Below are positions 39,147 to 51,630 of a stretch of 64,000 nt of DNA, in pieces. The stretch comes from Psoroptes ovis (taxonomy: Eukaryota > Arthropoda > Arachnida > Sarcoptiformes > Psoroptidae), in the NCBI GenBank assembly GCA_002943765.1, contig PQWQ01000006.1:2666001-2730000 (forward strand), given 5' to 3'. Under the pieces are notes generated by a model. The model worked only from the letters and a program-made list of their open reading frames with translations. It made no database searches and was not told where the DNA came from. The number at the start of each line of letters is the position of its first letter. Position 1 is the stretch's first letter. Both the position numbers and the translations under genes were made by a program.

Positions 39147-40745
39147 ATGGAAAATCAGAATCAATCAAAACAAACAATGAGTGAAGCCGAAAAGAAACAA
39201 AAAGCTGAATTAAAAGCTAAACGTAAAGCTGAATTTGTGAGTATAATTTTATCCATTTGAAATAATGGATGATAACATTTGTTTATTCATATTTTTTTAT
39301 AGGAAGCTAAATTTAAAAAAGAAATCGATGCAAAGAAAACTGAAAAATCAAATAAATCTAAAGCAGAATTGAAAGCTGAGCGGAGAGCTATACAGGAATC
39401 ACAACGTGCCGCTAAATCGGGATCATCAATTGATCCTACGAAACAACAGCAACCACAAAAATCAAATACAACTAAAACTGAAGATCAAAAACCAATCAAC
39501 AATATTGAAACGAAAATATCAAAATTATCTAAGAAAAATGCTAATATTGTGGACCATCATAAAGAATCGAAAAATCTTGAAAAACAAGATTCAATCATAT
39601 CAAACAATGAACTTCAAATGAAAATTTTCGCACATCTTCCTAGGAGAGTTTCAGATATTAATATGCTTACTATGGATACAATTCCACCCATAATCATCAA
39701 AATTGGTTATCAAATGAATAAAGATATAATTGAAGACCCTACAGCGCGATGTGTGGCAATGTTGATTGCGTTCCAACAAATAATCGAGCAATATAAACCA
39801 TTGACAGACTTGAAACTAGAATTGCATAAAATACTCATTGACGATTGTCAGTTTTTTTTGAATAAATGTCGTCCTTTATCAATCAGTATGAGTAATGCTA
39901 TCAAACATATGAATATGTTATTTTCACGAATCTCATCATCTAGTCTTAATGATGATGAATTTCGTGAAAAAATTTGTTCATCAATCGATACATTTATTGA
40001 TGAAGAAATAATGTGTTCACGTACAGCTATATCTGGTGAATATGCATTGAAAATCTTCTCAATCAACTCCAATCAAACAATTTTAACATTAGGTTTCTCA
40101 ACAATTATGCAAAAAATATTTTTGAAAGCTATCGAAGCAAATATCAAGTTCAATGTTATTATTGTTGATACAAGTCCACGTTTTGATGGCAGAAAAATGG
40201 TTAAATTTTTGACAAAACACGGTATACCTACAACATATGTTTTAATTAATGCAATTCTATATGTTATGAAAAAAGTGAACAAAGTAATGCTAGAAGCTCA
40301 TTCAGTACTCTGCAATGGTTATGTAATGTCAACAGTCGGTTCATCGCAATTAGCCTTAGTTGCAGAAGCATATAATGTTCCTGTAATTGTTTGTTGTGAA
40401 ACATATAAATATTCTGATCATGCATATACTGATTGTTTTCTACAGAATGAATTAGGTATTGTCATTTATTTATATATTTTAAATAAACTTCATTTCATGA
40501 TGATTTCATTTTGTTCTTTTATTCAAATATCAGGCGCTGATTCAACCGAAAGTTTTTTCAGTAATTCATCAAAAAATTCAAATCTCTATAAAACAGATAA
40601 ACGTATATCTTCCAATCTAAATTTTCTTGATTTATTCTATGATTTGATTCCAAGAGAATTAGTATCGGCTGTGATCACAGAAAAAGGGTTTCTACCATGT
40701 ACATCAGTACCGGCTATACTTCGCTCCCGTGAAACGATTCGATGA
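39147..40745 (+). CDS. EIF2B4: translation initiation factor eIF2B, delta subunit
   Basis: Three exons, 39147-39236, 39303-40455 and 40534-40745, give 484 residues. The N-terminal 130 residues are Lys/Glu/Ala-rich, as in other delta subunits. The catalytic-core-like fold follows, with family landmarks VIIVDTSPRFDGRKMVKFL, VNKVMLEAHSVLCNGYVMSTVGSSQLALVAEAYNVPVIVCCETYK and, at the end, LFYDLIPRELVSAVITEKGFLPCTSVPAILR. eIF2B is the GDP/GTP exchange factor for eIF2; delta belongs to its regulatory subcomplex that senses phosphorylated eIF2. The intron 40456-40533 is 78 nt, stop-free and in frame, like that of the neighbouring zinc-finger gene. A poly(A) signal AATAAA lies at 40752. The gene converges on the minus-strand gene, with 77 nt between stops. 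Confidence 0.93.
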
Positions 40746-40822
40746 TAATTTAATAAATTTTTTTTTCAAATTGTAATTTTATGTTAAATTTCATAACAAA
40801 TTTTTATTCAATATAAAAATGT

Positions 40823-41593
40823 TTAGTTTGAAAGTCCGTATGGATATTGCTGTTGTTGTGGATGCTGTGATTGATTGTAATTGAATCCAGGATTGCTTTC
40901 TGGTATCACTGGCGGCGTTTGACCAATGCTTACAGGTGCATTCATATTGAAACCAATCGGAGGATTTGTAGCCATTGTTGTTGCTGCTGATAATGGTGCA
41001 GATTGCATAGGATTGCTCATTAAAGGAGTAGTAGCATAGGGACTAGGCATAGCAGAAGAGGATGACATTGGATATCCTATTACATTATTAGTTGCTGGAG
41101 GCGATTGAATGGGTGCCGTAGGAACACCAGTCGATGATACGGCATTATATGGATTATTTTGTGGACTGAATTGTGAAGGATAACTATAATTCTGGGGCAT
41201 TACTGGCTGCTGAATTCCAGTTCCATAACTTGTTTGTGGAGTGTTTCCATAAGGTGCATATGAAGTAGGCGGATATTGTTGCTGTTGTTGACCGGGATAC
41301 ATTCCAGTTGCCGGTGTCATTGCAGAATTATTGTTGTAATTTCCAAATGAATTCATAGATCCTGCTTGAGGATATGGATTTTGATAAGCAGGTTGTTGAT
41401 TCAAAGGTGGTTGTGGATACCGATATCGTTTACTTGTCGGAGCTGTATTGACAGCTTGATTGATTTGTTCTACCGAAAACATTGGTGGATCGTTCCATGA
41501 TTTATCATGACGTCTTTGATCTATTTTTTCAATCAAGAAAAAAATTTATGAAAAAATTAATGAATCAAATCATTGATTACCATTATAATCCAT
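40823..41593 (-). CDS. Pro/Gln/Ser-rich protein with WNDPP motif (SRA1/Sec31-like)
   Basis: Two exons, a 13-nt first exon 41593-41581 and 41520-40823, give 236 residues starting MDYNDQRRHDKSWNDPPMFS. The join (G|AT) is in phase and the donor is GTAATC. The WNDPP(M/Q)F motif is the one seen at the N-terminus of SRA1 and in Sec31 proteins. After it the protein is low-complexity Pro/Gln/Tyr/Asn-rich sequence, and no SRA1 helical bundle is visible. It could be a component or regulator of COPII coats, or an RNA-related SRA1-like protein; I cannot choose. A minus-strand AATAAA at 40803-40808 sits just behind the stop, inside the 77 nt shared with EIF2B4. Confidence 0.65.
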
Positions 41594-42388
41594 TATTATT
41601 GTCTGAATGAAAGGAAATTTGATAAATAATAACAATCAGATAAAAATTGAATATCGGAATTTGATGTAATCAAATTTCATAAAAATTAACATTCAGTGAC
41701 GAAGCGTAAACAAATCAGTGAAAATAAATAAACAATTGCACATTTTCCTGTAAAGTTTTCTGGTGAATTTTTCAAACATTTCTGAAAACATTTTCTTTTT
41801 CAAAAATTTTCCAAGACCAAAAATTTTCATGAGGAGAAAAAATTTTAATGAATTAAGATGCTTTTTAAAAATCTTGAAAAATTGGATTTATCATAAATTT
41901 GAGATGAAAAATTTTTTCTTCTTCTCGATGTATCGATCATCATCATTAATTCCTTGTTTTTAATTTGATCAAATCAATGTGCCAAATTTATTCGAAAATT
42001 TATCAAAATGAAAAAATTTTCCAAACATATTTTTGTTGGAAAACAGATTTTTGACTTTTTTGACAGGAAAAAAACGAACAACATTTCAAAGATGAAAGAT
42101 TTTCCGACAAACGAATAAATCAATGCAAATTTATCAATTTGGTTTTAATTTTTCTTTCCTTTAAAATAATAAATTTCTTAAAGAAAACATAATAAAATTA
42201 AATAAAATAAAAATTTATAGTATTTATAATTATGATAAAAGAAGAGATGTTTAAAAATATGATTTTTAAACTTTTGATTATCACTGTTTTTTTAGTTTCA
42301 TTTTTTTTTGAAAATTTTTTGGTTGTTTTAGTACAGAATTAATTTAAATTGGTTTTTTGAATTTGTTATCAAATCTATTTGAAATATC
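41594..42388. other. intergenic region
   Basis: 795 very AT-rich nucleotides. They contain the upstream region of the WNDPP gene and, from the other side, the 3' UTR of the sphingomyelin-synthase-like gene. The frame at 41763-41963 is Phe/Asn/Lys-rich and is not convincing. Confidence 0.45.
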
Positions 42389-44406
42389 CTATGCTGTAAA
42401 TTGTTCAGATCGATGATGCTTTTTTCGTACAAATCTTTTTGGCCAAGGCAACGGCCATTCGAATATTCTTTGCACTTGATTATCTTCAATTTTCATATTG
42501 TGATGTTTGGTAAGATTATAATGATTTTGTGATGACTGTGTAGGTATTGGGATAGTACGAATATTTTCAAGATAAACGAATATTGGCCACCACCAAACAC
42601 GATTTAAATGATTTGAAGTTGATCTTATCTATAATAATGGATTGAGCGAAAAAAATCAATAATGCAATCATTTGAAAATAAAGAAAAAAATCAAATCAAA
42701 TTACATTTATGGCACTAAAATTACACAATGTATGATACATCCAGAATATCCTCGTAGTTACAAAATAGGCAATTATGATATCGATGAAGTAATGTCCACG
42801 CGCGATTAATATGCAGACTATGCTTGTGACAGTCATGACTATTTGTATAATATCAACACATTTCCATGCTAATGTACGACGACGTGATGGTAATAGATAT
42901 TCTTTTTGAATCAAATAACCTTTGAATTTGGATTGATACAAATTAATCTAATTAATGAATAGACGAAATAAGTTTCGAACTTACATAAAACTAATATGAC
43001 TGTGTGTCCAGAAAAAATATAATCACCACAGAATGTATGATGACCATTAATTGAAAGACCCATGCCAAGACTCATATAAAATACACGATAAATAATTATT
43101 TCAATAAATTCTAATGAAGTTGCATTTGCATATTCTGTTGAGTTTTTCAACTAAGGAATTCAATTCAAAAATTATTTGTTTCATAAAAAAAATAAATTTT
43201 CAAATAATACCTGCGGTGAGCAATGATAATTTTTACTTGCTAATGGTAATTGAGTAGAAGATAAACAAAGTGCACGAAAAAAATAAATTATACCCATTAT
43301 AATACATATTCGACGTAATATGATTGACCTGGTGATAAACATTTCAAATAATATTTGAATCAATAGGTTATTTATAGAGTGGAAACAAACCTATATTTAT
43401 GGAAAAATAAAAGGACGCCAATGCAAAAACTTTGTATAACAATAACATATTCAGCAATGTCAAGAAAATGTCTATGATCAGGTAATATATCAAAAGCTAT
43501 ATCTGGAAGATGTGGTTGTTCCATTGGTATCCGTTCATGTATCACTGATATAACCAATAAATTAAGAATCATATTCAATGACACAAATAAAAATGAGAGT
43601 AAATTTAATAAAATTGTATTCTTCGATGATTGTGTTCTCATTACAGTGTGATTATTTTGTGGATTTAAATTAAAATCAGTATTTGACAATAAACTAGATT
43701 CTTCTTCATTTGATGAATGGATCAAATCACCTTCAAAATTATGACTACGATGATGATTATGAAGATTGAGACCATTATGATTTCGATGATGTGTTTTTGA
43801 TGAAGATGGCGTGTCAATATTCAAATGAACAGTTGAAGATGATGATGATGACGATGATGCAGGTGATAATGAGGAAGGTAGTTGATGAGCATCTTTATTA
43901 TTATCATTTTCATGTATAATTATTGTTGTTTGATTAGCATTATACGTTTCATGCATTGGAGAAATTGTGGCCGATATTGATGATGACAATAATGGTTCAA
44001 TTTCACCGATTTTTGTTTGCATATCTGCAGACATTTTTGCTTTTCCATTTAATTTATTATTACTGCTGCTGTTGCTACTTATACCATCATTTGAAGACAT
44101 CATAATTTGTTCATCAAATATATTATTATTATTGTTTGGCGGCGATTTATTTTTTATGTTATTGAATGCTTGATGAGCGTATGTAAAAAAATTAGTTTTT
44201 TTCAATGGATTATTGATAAGGGTGTTGTTGTTCGTGTAATTATTAGTATTATTATTGATCGATTGATTATTATTATTATTATTGAGATGATGATTGTTGT
44301 TATTGTTGGACAATAATAATCCTGACGATGCTGTTGATGTTAAGGATTGCAATGTCCGCAATCTTGGTGTTGTGGTGGCAGTCGATGTATCTGTACTATA
44401 ATTCAT
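42389..44406 (-). CDS. sphingomyelin synthase family phosphotransferase
   Basis: Five exons on the minus strand: 44406-43391, 43328-43211, 43150-42985, 42919-42705, 42628-42389. All phases match, giving 584 residues. The first 270 residues are a disordered Asn/Ser/His-rich cytosolic region. The membrane part keeps the family motifs: FRALCLSSTQLP with HCSPQ, CGDYIFSGHT and HYFIDIIIAYFVTTRIFWMYHTL. The two His and one Asp of the catalytic triad lie in the last two. The C-terminus has RVWWWPIFVYLE and FEWPLPWP, also typical. These Golgi or ER enzymes transfer a phosphocholine or phosphoethanolamine head group to ceramide. Animal SMSr (SAMD8) carries an N-terminal SAM domain; I see none here, so SMS1/2-like is favoured. 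The substrate is not decided by what I can see. Confidence 0.88.
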
Positions 44407-46847
44407 CTATCATAATTTTAATATATTCATGTTTTTCCATTCATTCATTCATTTTTCTTCATTGATACATCATGACAACAATAGTTGCGAATATTATTTT
44501 TACATCTCTAATTGGAAATAACAGTAAAAATACAAAGAAAAAATACACGATTAATTTTCAAAAGATTAGCTCTTGACTGATAAACGAAAATCAATTATAA
44601 AATGTTAAAAATAAGATGGCAGTTGAATCATACCACGGTTTACAATTGGAAAATCAAAATTTTTCTTGCCAAAAATCATCAAGTCATATGATTGACAAAA
44701 AAAAAAACACAATTTAAAATTTGTATAAAGAAAACTTAATTTTAAAAAATGGTTTCTAAAGCGTTTGTTCTATCATAGAAAGATTATTAAATTTCAATTT
44801 AGAAAATTTAATAGCAGTTTATGAAAAAGAACTCGACTAATGAAAAAAATCATCATATCATATTTGATATTAATTAATCACTGAAATTTTCACATCGATG
44901 TTTTTGAACTCTTCTTTTTATGAAAAATATTGATCGATTATTTTAATTTTGATTCAATTTGATGCCATTTTTTTATTTGAATAATTCTGAAAACATAATA
45001 ATCGTTTTATAAAATTCAATAAAAATATCATAATTATTAATTATAAACTCCTATCTGGTCGTCACGATAAACATTTCGTTTCTTAATCACTTATGATGCT
45101 AATAATCAACCAATTCGAGTTGATAACAATATTTCACTGTGATGCTCAAATGTATGATTTGATCGTATGATTCTATTTTCCAGTAATAATATATTACAAT
45201 GTAGTAAAAAATAGGATATCTTTGGCTTAAAAAATTGAAATTTTATTTCATATTCTTTTTTTGAAAATTTGATGACATGATTACTTTGGTAATATATTTT
45301 CAATTAAACAAATCAAAAAAGTGGAACGATTGCAGAAAGAAATAATTTTTTTCAATTACATTTTTCTAATAATTCTTGATGATGACAAATTGACACAATA
45401 ATAAATAACAATAATTCAAAATATGATTTGAATAACATTTAAAATGGTTCCAAAAATTTTAAGAAAAAAAATGATAATGAAATTATTCATTTGCCTTCAT
45501 TCACATATGAAAAAAATAACAAAAAAAAGAGAAGAAATATAAATAAAAGAGGAAAGAATTGAATTGAAATATATGTTTTAGTTATTATTATTTTCTCCTC
45601 TTTTTTTTATTTTGGTCGGTATATCTGTATGACGTTGTTTATTGTTTTTGTTTTTATGCATGCACAAATTATAATTGCAATACAAACAAATGAATAAATG
45701 AATGAATGAATGAGATAAATGTATCCTGCCTTTTTTCGCCGAAAATTTCCTTTTTCAATTGAGAAATTTATGATGGATATGTTGTGATGAAAAATATGAA
45801 CAAAAAATAAATAAAAATAAAAATACTCGAAATAAAAATGTGTTTTTGTAAACAAAAACAAAAATTGAAAATAAGACTGCAGACAACTTTTGTGTCCCGT
45901 ACAAATAAGACGGATGCGAATAAATGGAAAATTTTCAATATTTCCAAATTTTTTCAATCACTTTTTCAATCAAAATAATCTTCCATTTCATTAATTTGAA
46001 TTAAATTATTCTGTTTTTCAGGAAAAAAACATAATCTTTATAATACTTTATAGCTATTTACAGCGATTGACTTATGTTCAATCAATGATATTGATAAATT
46101 TTCTCTATGAGTCATGATTTTTGTTTTTCTGTTTTTGCATCCGGAATTTTTTTTATTTGTTAAATATTGAAATGTTTCAGTAAATAAGCAAATCAGTACA
46201 GATTCAATTTCATTCAATGTCCAACAGAATCGGATATCAAAAAAAAACTGAAAAGTGAAATTTTTTCGTTGAAAATTGAATGTCAAATCAGGTCAATGAT
46301 GTTTGCATATTTTTGTCGAAAATATTTACACCATTTTAAAGCAAAAAAATGAAAATCTTTATTCATGCAAATGGAAAAACAAATGCAATGAAAAAAATTA
46401 AAATTTTCAAGGATCTATTTTTCTGTTTAGTCGAATTATCGTAGGGAAAAAAACAATTTAAACGTTTGACGTAATGTTCTTACAATTGCATTGCTACTGT
46501 GTATTCGTAATTTATTTTCTTTCCTATTACAAAGATAAAAACTAGCTTTTAAATCGAATGATATCAAGATTTTTCACTGTTTATTCAACGTTTGATGAAC
46601 AAATAAACTGTTTTTTCTATTAGGTAGAAAATTAACATAGTCATGATGATAATCGTACATTGTCATCATCATCACCAATGTATGATGATTTCTTCGATAT
46701 TTTCATAAGAAATATGGAACTCGACCCAAAAAAAATTATTGATTATTGATTGATTGATTTATTTATTTAAATAAAAATTAAACAAAAAGGTGAAATATGA
46801 ATTATTGATTTTGATAATAACTGTTATAAATGTTTTGAAATTTGATG
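44407..46847. other. intergenic region
   Basis: 2.4 kb, extremely AT-rich, between two genes on the same strand. The right end is the 3' UTR of the two-pass membrane protein, the left end the promoter side of the sphingomyelin-synthase-like gene. Frames at 45106-45303, 45607-45957 and 46038-46286 are Phe/Ile/Lys-rich with no recognisable domain, and I reject them. Confidence 0.45.
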
Positions 46848-48525
46848 TCATATTTTATCATAATTTTTAGAATTTTTTTTCACTGATAATGATTCTCTAA
46901 TACGATCGGAATTATTATTTTGAACATCATCTGTTTGATTGTTTGATGATTTTGACCAACAAAATAAAAGATTTAACCATTTGAAGTTATCATCATTCAA
47001 ACTATTATCTACATTACTTGTTTGTTGTTTTAATAATGGATATGATTCTTCCATGATTGTTGATGGATGTCTGGGAAGACCATGATGATGATGATTATTA
47101 TTATTAGTATTATTGTTATTATCAATATCACTGAATTGATAATGCTTTCTTTTGATCATATATTTTAACACTATTATGATCATTGAAAATAACAAAACAC
47201 TAGCTATCGCTACAATGATCCAATCTCCAATTAATGGAAATAAACGATTCGTTAATAATTGTGTTATTTCAATGAATTCAAATTGATATTCAACACCTAA
47301 ACGAAATAGAACATTTTCTGGTACAATCAATATTTTTTGATTTTTTTCTGAGAATAAATGCAATGATGTACCATTACCATAGCCGACATTGAAGTGTGGC
47401 CATTGTATTGATTCATTTGTACAACAATTCATATTTTCACATAGATTTATCTTTTTCAATGTATCATTGATATTATTGAAACATAAATAGCGTTTCTCAT
47501 TTCCATTGTGATGATTATCACCGAGATTTATGTCAACACGCATTGACTTTCCATTTTTCAATTGAACTAGATTTATTTCAGTTCCAGGATCAACAGATGA
47601 AATAGGCAAATGTGATTCATTCGAATCGATTAATTTGATTTCATATGTTATGTGATTGATTGATGGTTGAAAACGAAGAATACCTATTGCAGTTTCATTG
47701 ATTGGTGAAATAAATACAAAAATGATATCACCAATATTATTGAGCCAAATGGCGCCAGATATTTGTTCATTCGTAATGATTGAACGAAAATCTTCATTCC
47801 AAAATAATGCTGGATAACGATCTTTTAATAATGATGGTTTAGATGCCAAGTTCATTAAATCTTCGTTTTGTTTCGATTCGAAGACATATAAATTTTTTGT
47901 AATCAATATTTTTCTATCATATTGTGGCAATTGTGCCATCAATATCATGTTTTGTCTTTCATCAACAATTGAATTGTAAAGTTCATTCTAATAAAAAAAA
48001 TAGCGCATCAGACAATGAAAATCACTACACTATAGTAATTCTAATATCTCTACACTTACGTTCAATTTATTTCTTTCAATATCATTCGGTATCCATATGA
48101 ATAATACGTAACAAATTAATGATATAAAGGCAAATATCAGCAGATAAACTGTAGAAAAAAAATTCACATGTCGGAACATTTAATTAAAAGAATAGCAATT
48201 ACTCACAGATTAAAACCAAAATCGAAATGAATATTAGCCAGCAAAATTTTGTCATATCATCAAAAGATGATTTTCTTAGATTGATATTATCATTATTATT
48301 AAATTGATTATCATTCAAATCTGTAACACTTAAACGATGTCGATGATGATATTGGTTAAATGATGATGAAGGTGTAGATGATTGGTCATTTTTACGATAA
48401 TTTCGATTATTATAACGGTCAAAATTTAGATGTTGCTGCTGCTGCTGTTTTCTTTGTAAACTTTTTTCGCGTAAACTATTTTCGGCACTTGAAATAATTG
48501 ATTGTGATAACAATAACGATGACAT
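46848..48525 (-). CDS. unrecognised two-pass membrane protein
   Basis: Three exons, 48525-48207, 48148-48060 and 47987-46848, join in phase to 515 residues. The cytosolic N-terminus (about 90 residues) is Gln/Asn/Ser-rich. A long hydrophobic segment spans the first splice junction (FCWLIFISILVLIFYLLIFAF and on, about 93-125). A roughly 250-residue loop follows, with several N-x-S/T sites (NETA, NDTL, NESI, NGTS) and a Cys cluster (YLCFNN...LCENMNCCTNES). This indicates an extracellular or lumenal domain. A second TM helix (WIIVAIASVLLFSMIIIVLKYMI) is followed by a His/Asn-rich cytosolic tail with YPLL, a YxxL-type sorting motif. I know no family with this loop. Topology with both ends inside is inferred from the two helices and the glycosylation sites. 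Confidence 0.75.
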
Positions 48526-49064
48526 GGTTTCCTGATATTAATCATTTAATCAATTGAATGAATAAGTGAATGATACAAAAATCCAGAATGTGTTAATTAA
48601 ATCAAATAATTAGCAATCATTTGTTTGTAATGATGAATTTATATTCATCAAAAAAATTTTTAGTGATTGAATCAATGTGATTTTTTCCGATTAAAATCTT
48701 ATCGCAAATTTTATTAAAATTATAAACAAAAATTTATAAATATTTCACCGTTTTTAAGTGATTCAAACCCTAAGAAATCGAAAACAAAATAGGATCAAAC
48801 ATTATCAAAATAATTGATAATTTATTATAATTTCAAATTCGATGTCAATATTCGATATGTTTCAAGGTTATTTTATATCATTATCATTTTTACACTTAAA
48901 AATAAGCTACCGATTTTTCGACTAGAACATTTTTTTTATTTTTCATATGGAATGCTTCAAAATTTCAATGAAGATATTTTTTTCAAAACATCAAATGCAT
49001 AATTTGAAATCTAATAAAAATAATAAATTAGCTTATGATCACAGGATTTTTAATGTCAAAACAA
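48526..49064. other. intergenic region
   Basis: 539 nt between two minus-strand genes, holding the promoter of the two-pass protein gene and the 3' end of aftiphilin. I see nothing else; the frame at 48814-49002 is low-complexity. Confidence 0.45.
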
Positions 49065-50777
49065 TCATCTATTAACAGATGTAGAATTTTTTAAACATTT
49101 CATAGTCGCTTGTGAGGGATAGAGCAAAATTTTCGCTCGCATCATTGATAAATTTGGTAATTCATTCAATATTTGTAATGCCTCAGCACTCAATATTTGA
49201 TTATTTTTTCTCGATGGTTTGGAATCATTAGTCGTATCTGCTGCAGAAGTCGATGATATAGAAGCTGTATCATTGTCTATCGTTAAAAAATCTGAATCAT
49301 TTGAATTCAAAGATAAAAATGGTATTATATAATAAATATTTTTTTTTCAAAAAAAAACTTACCATCGAATTCAGCGATGAGATCATTATAATCATTGACC
49401 GTATTGTTATTACTACTACTGCTATTGACATATTTATTTTCGAAAAAATCTAAATCTTGAGCTATAATATTATTAGATATTTGAACATCACTGTTAACGT
49501 TAACGGTGATTTCATTGGAAGATAAAGTTGGTGGCCATTGGTTTGATGATGATGATGGAATAGATTCTTTTTCAGTTATCGATGTCGACGAAGATGACGA
49601 TTGATTTTTGTGATTCGAAAAAAAATTCATAGGTATTTGATCGGATAAATAATCTTTGTCATGATTATCTTCAGCAGTGATAGCTGCTGTCGTATGATCA
49701 TATACTGTTGGCTGTAAAATCTGATTATAAGTCATTGATTTCTTAGAGATTATATCAGGGGGTATCTATAAAATGAAAAATGTGATAAAAATCGCTTGTT
49801 GTGCTATTCTCATCAAAACTTACCACATTTCTTGAATCAATTTTCAAAGATTCCACTAAATGCTTGAATGATGATGATTGCTTCCATGATCTGTTGAATG
49901 TGAAATTTAATTTTAAATCTAATTGTTGTAAATTATTCCATAAATCTATAGAGTTTTTATCACGATTATTTTCATCGAAAAAATCAATTGATATTTTTGA
50001 TTCTTCATTATCCAATGGGTTTTTATCGACAGGAAATGTATCAGCAACTAATTGTTTATAATTTTTGAAATCAATTTTATCATTTTTATCATCGACGAAC
50101 GATGGTCCCTTTTCAGTTAATACTTTTGTTGTCAATGATAATTCTTGTCTTGAATCTTGAACAACTGATTCTGTTAAATTGGCTGATGTGAAATCGGCAA
50201 AATCATCGAAATCATCATCAACATTATCATTAGTTTGATTGTACATTTGGCCTTCAAATTTTATCTCATTCATATCATTAATATGATTTTCGTTTGAGAT
50301 TTGAAACGATTCAAAATCAGCAAAATCATCATCATCATCATCAATATTATTGATTTGATCGCCCGCCACCTGAAAATCTTCAGGATCATGATTAGATATT
50401 GAATTCGTTTCAATATCGATATTTTTAATCACAGTTTCATTATGAACATCTAATTCACAGACATTTTGCACTGTATCATCATGAAATCCGTTTGATTTAT
50501 GATTTTTCAAATCATTCGATAATTTTGTTTCGGATAAATGTTTTAATTTTTTCAAGTTAAAATCATCTTCGAATTCTTCATTAGATTGTCTATGATTAAA
50601 TTGTTGATCATTGGTATGATTATAATTTTTGTGTCTATTGAAATCAACATTAATTTCATTTTCATCATCTTTATTATTATTATTATTATTAGTATCATTA
50701 TCATTTGCATAATTAGACATTGTCGATGGTGATGTTTTTAAGTTATTATTATTATCATCTTCATACAAAATAATCAT
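49065..50777 (-). CDS. AFTPH: aftiphilin-like clathrin/AP accessory protein
   Basis: Three coding exons, 50777-49824, 49765-49363 and 49291-49065, give 527 residues. The N-terminal half is acidic and disordered, with two repeated short motifs, DDDFADFESF and FDDFADFTSA. These acidic-phenylalanine motifs bind the ear domains of AP-1 and GGA adaptors in aftiphilin. At about 276-318 lies WNNLQQLDLKLNF...LKIDSRNV, which matches the aftiphilin clathrin-binding-box region. The C-terminus (ILSAEALQILNELPNLSMMRAKILLYP) also resembles the family end. Aftiphilin works with AP-1 and gamma-synergin in trans-Golgi and endosome traffic. I chose the ATG at 50777 because the frame upstream of it contains no ATG. 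A 5' UTR intron is visible at 50884-50941. Confidence 0.8.
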
Positions 50778-51630
50778 AATTTTGATTAAAATTTTTCCTT
50801 TAATTCGAGAAAATAAATGCAAAACATATGGCAATGAACAAACAAAAATTTTGAATTCCAAAAAAAATCAGATTATCTGCGAGCTGAAATCGGAAAACAA
50901 AATTAGAAATTTTTAATTTAATTATTTTTGTTAAGACTTACCTTAGAAATACTTGTACCACAAATAAAGAAAAATTCTATTACACCTTTGCATTATTTTT
51001 CAATAAGTGTTCATCATAATAAAAACAATTCAATTATTAGAAACCACTATGCAAACATAAAATTTTATTTGTTATTAAAAACGAAAAAAAAACAAAAACA
51101 TTTCAATATAATTTTTTTCCATCATCAAATAGCAATAAACACAGCACAGTGGTGGTGGTGGTTGTGTTTGATGATGGCGATCATCATCATCATCGTCATC
51201 AACAACAGCAGTAGTAAAATTTATGGAGAAAAATAAAGCGAGAAAAACAAATCAACTCATAATAAAAGGATGAATTTTTAAAAAGATGCGTTTGCATCTC
51301 TTTTGATTATTTCAATCTAAATAAAAATAGAATAGAGACTTAGAGATAATAAAATTTAAATTTAAAATATACTTTTTTGTTAATATTTAACCAAATGTAA
51401 CAAATGCAAATGTTTCAAAACAAAGAAACGAAAAAAAATGCTTTTACTTTAAGGATAATTTTTTTAATGAAATAAAAATCGATGAAGAAATAATACAGAT
51501 TTGTTTATTTGTTTGATGTAAAAATGAAAAATCTCAAAACATGATTTAGGACACAAATATACGTTTTTTTTCTTTAAAAATCTGATTTTGTTTGATTGAT
51601 CAGAATTATTTAAAACTTATGAATTGATAT
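50778..51630. other. aftiphilin 5' region and Suv4-20 3' region
   Basis: 853 nt. On the minus strand a consensus donor (AAG|GTAAGT, GT at 50941-50940) and acceptor (TTTCAG, ending 50884) define a 58-nt intron in the aftiphilin 5' UTR. The remainder is AT-rich, with a short GTGGTGG/CATCATC patch near 51140-51215. The frame at 50928-51236 is antisense to this UTR and is not supported. Confidence 0.55.
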
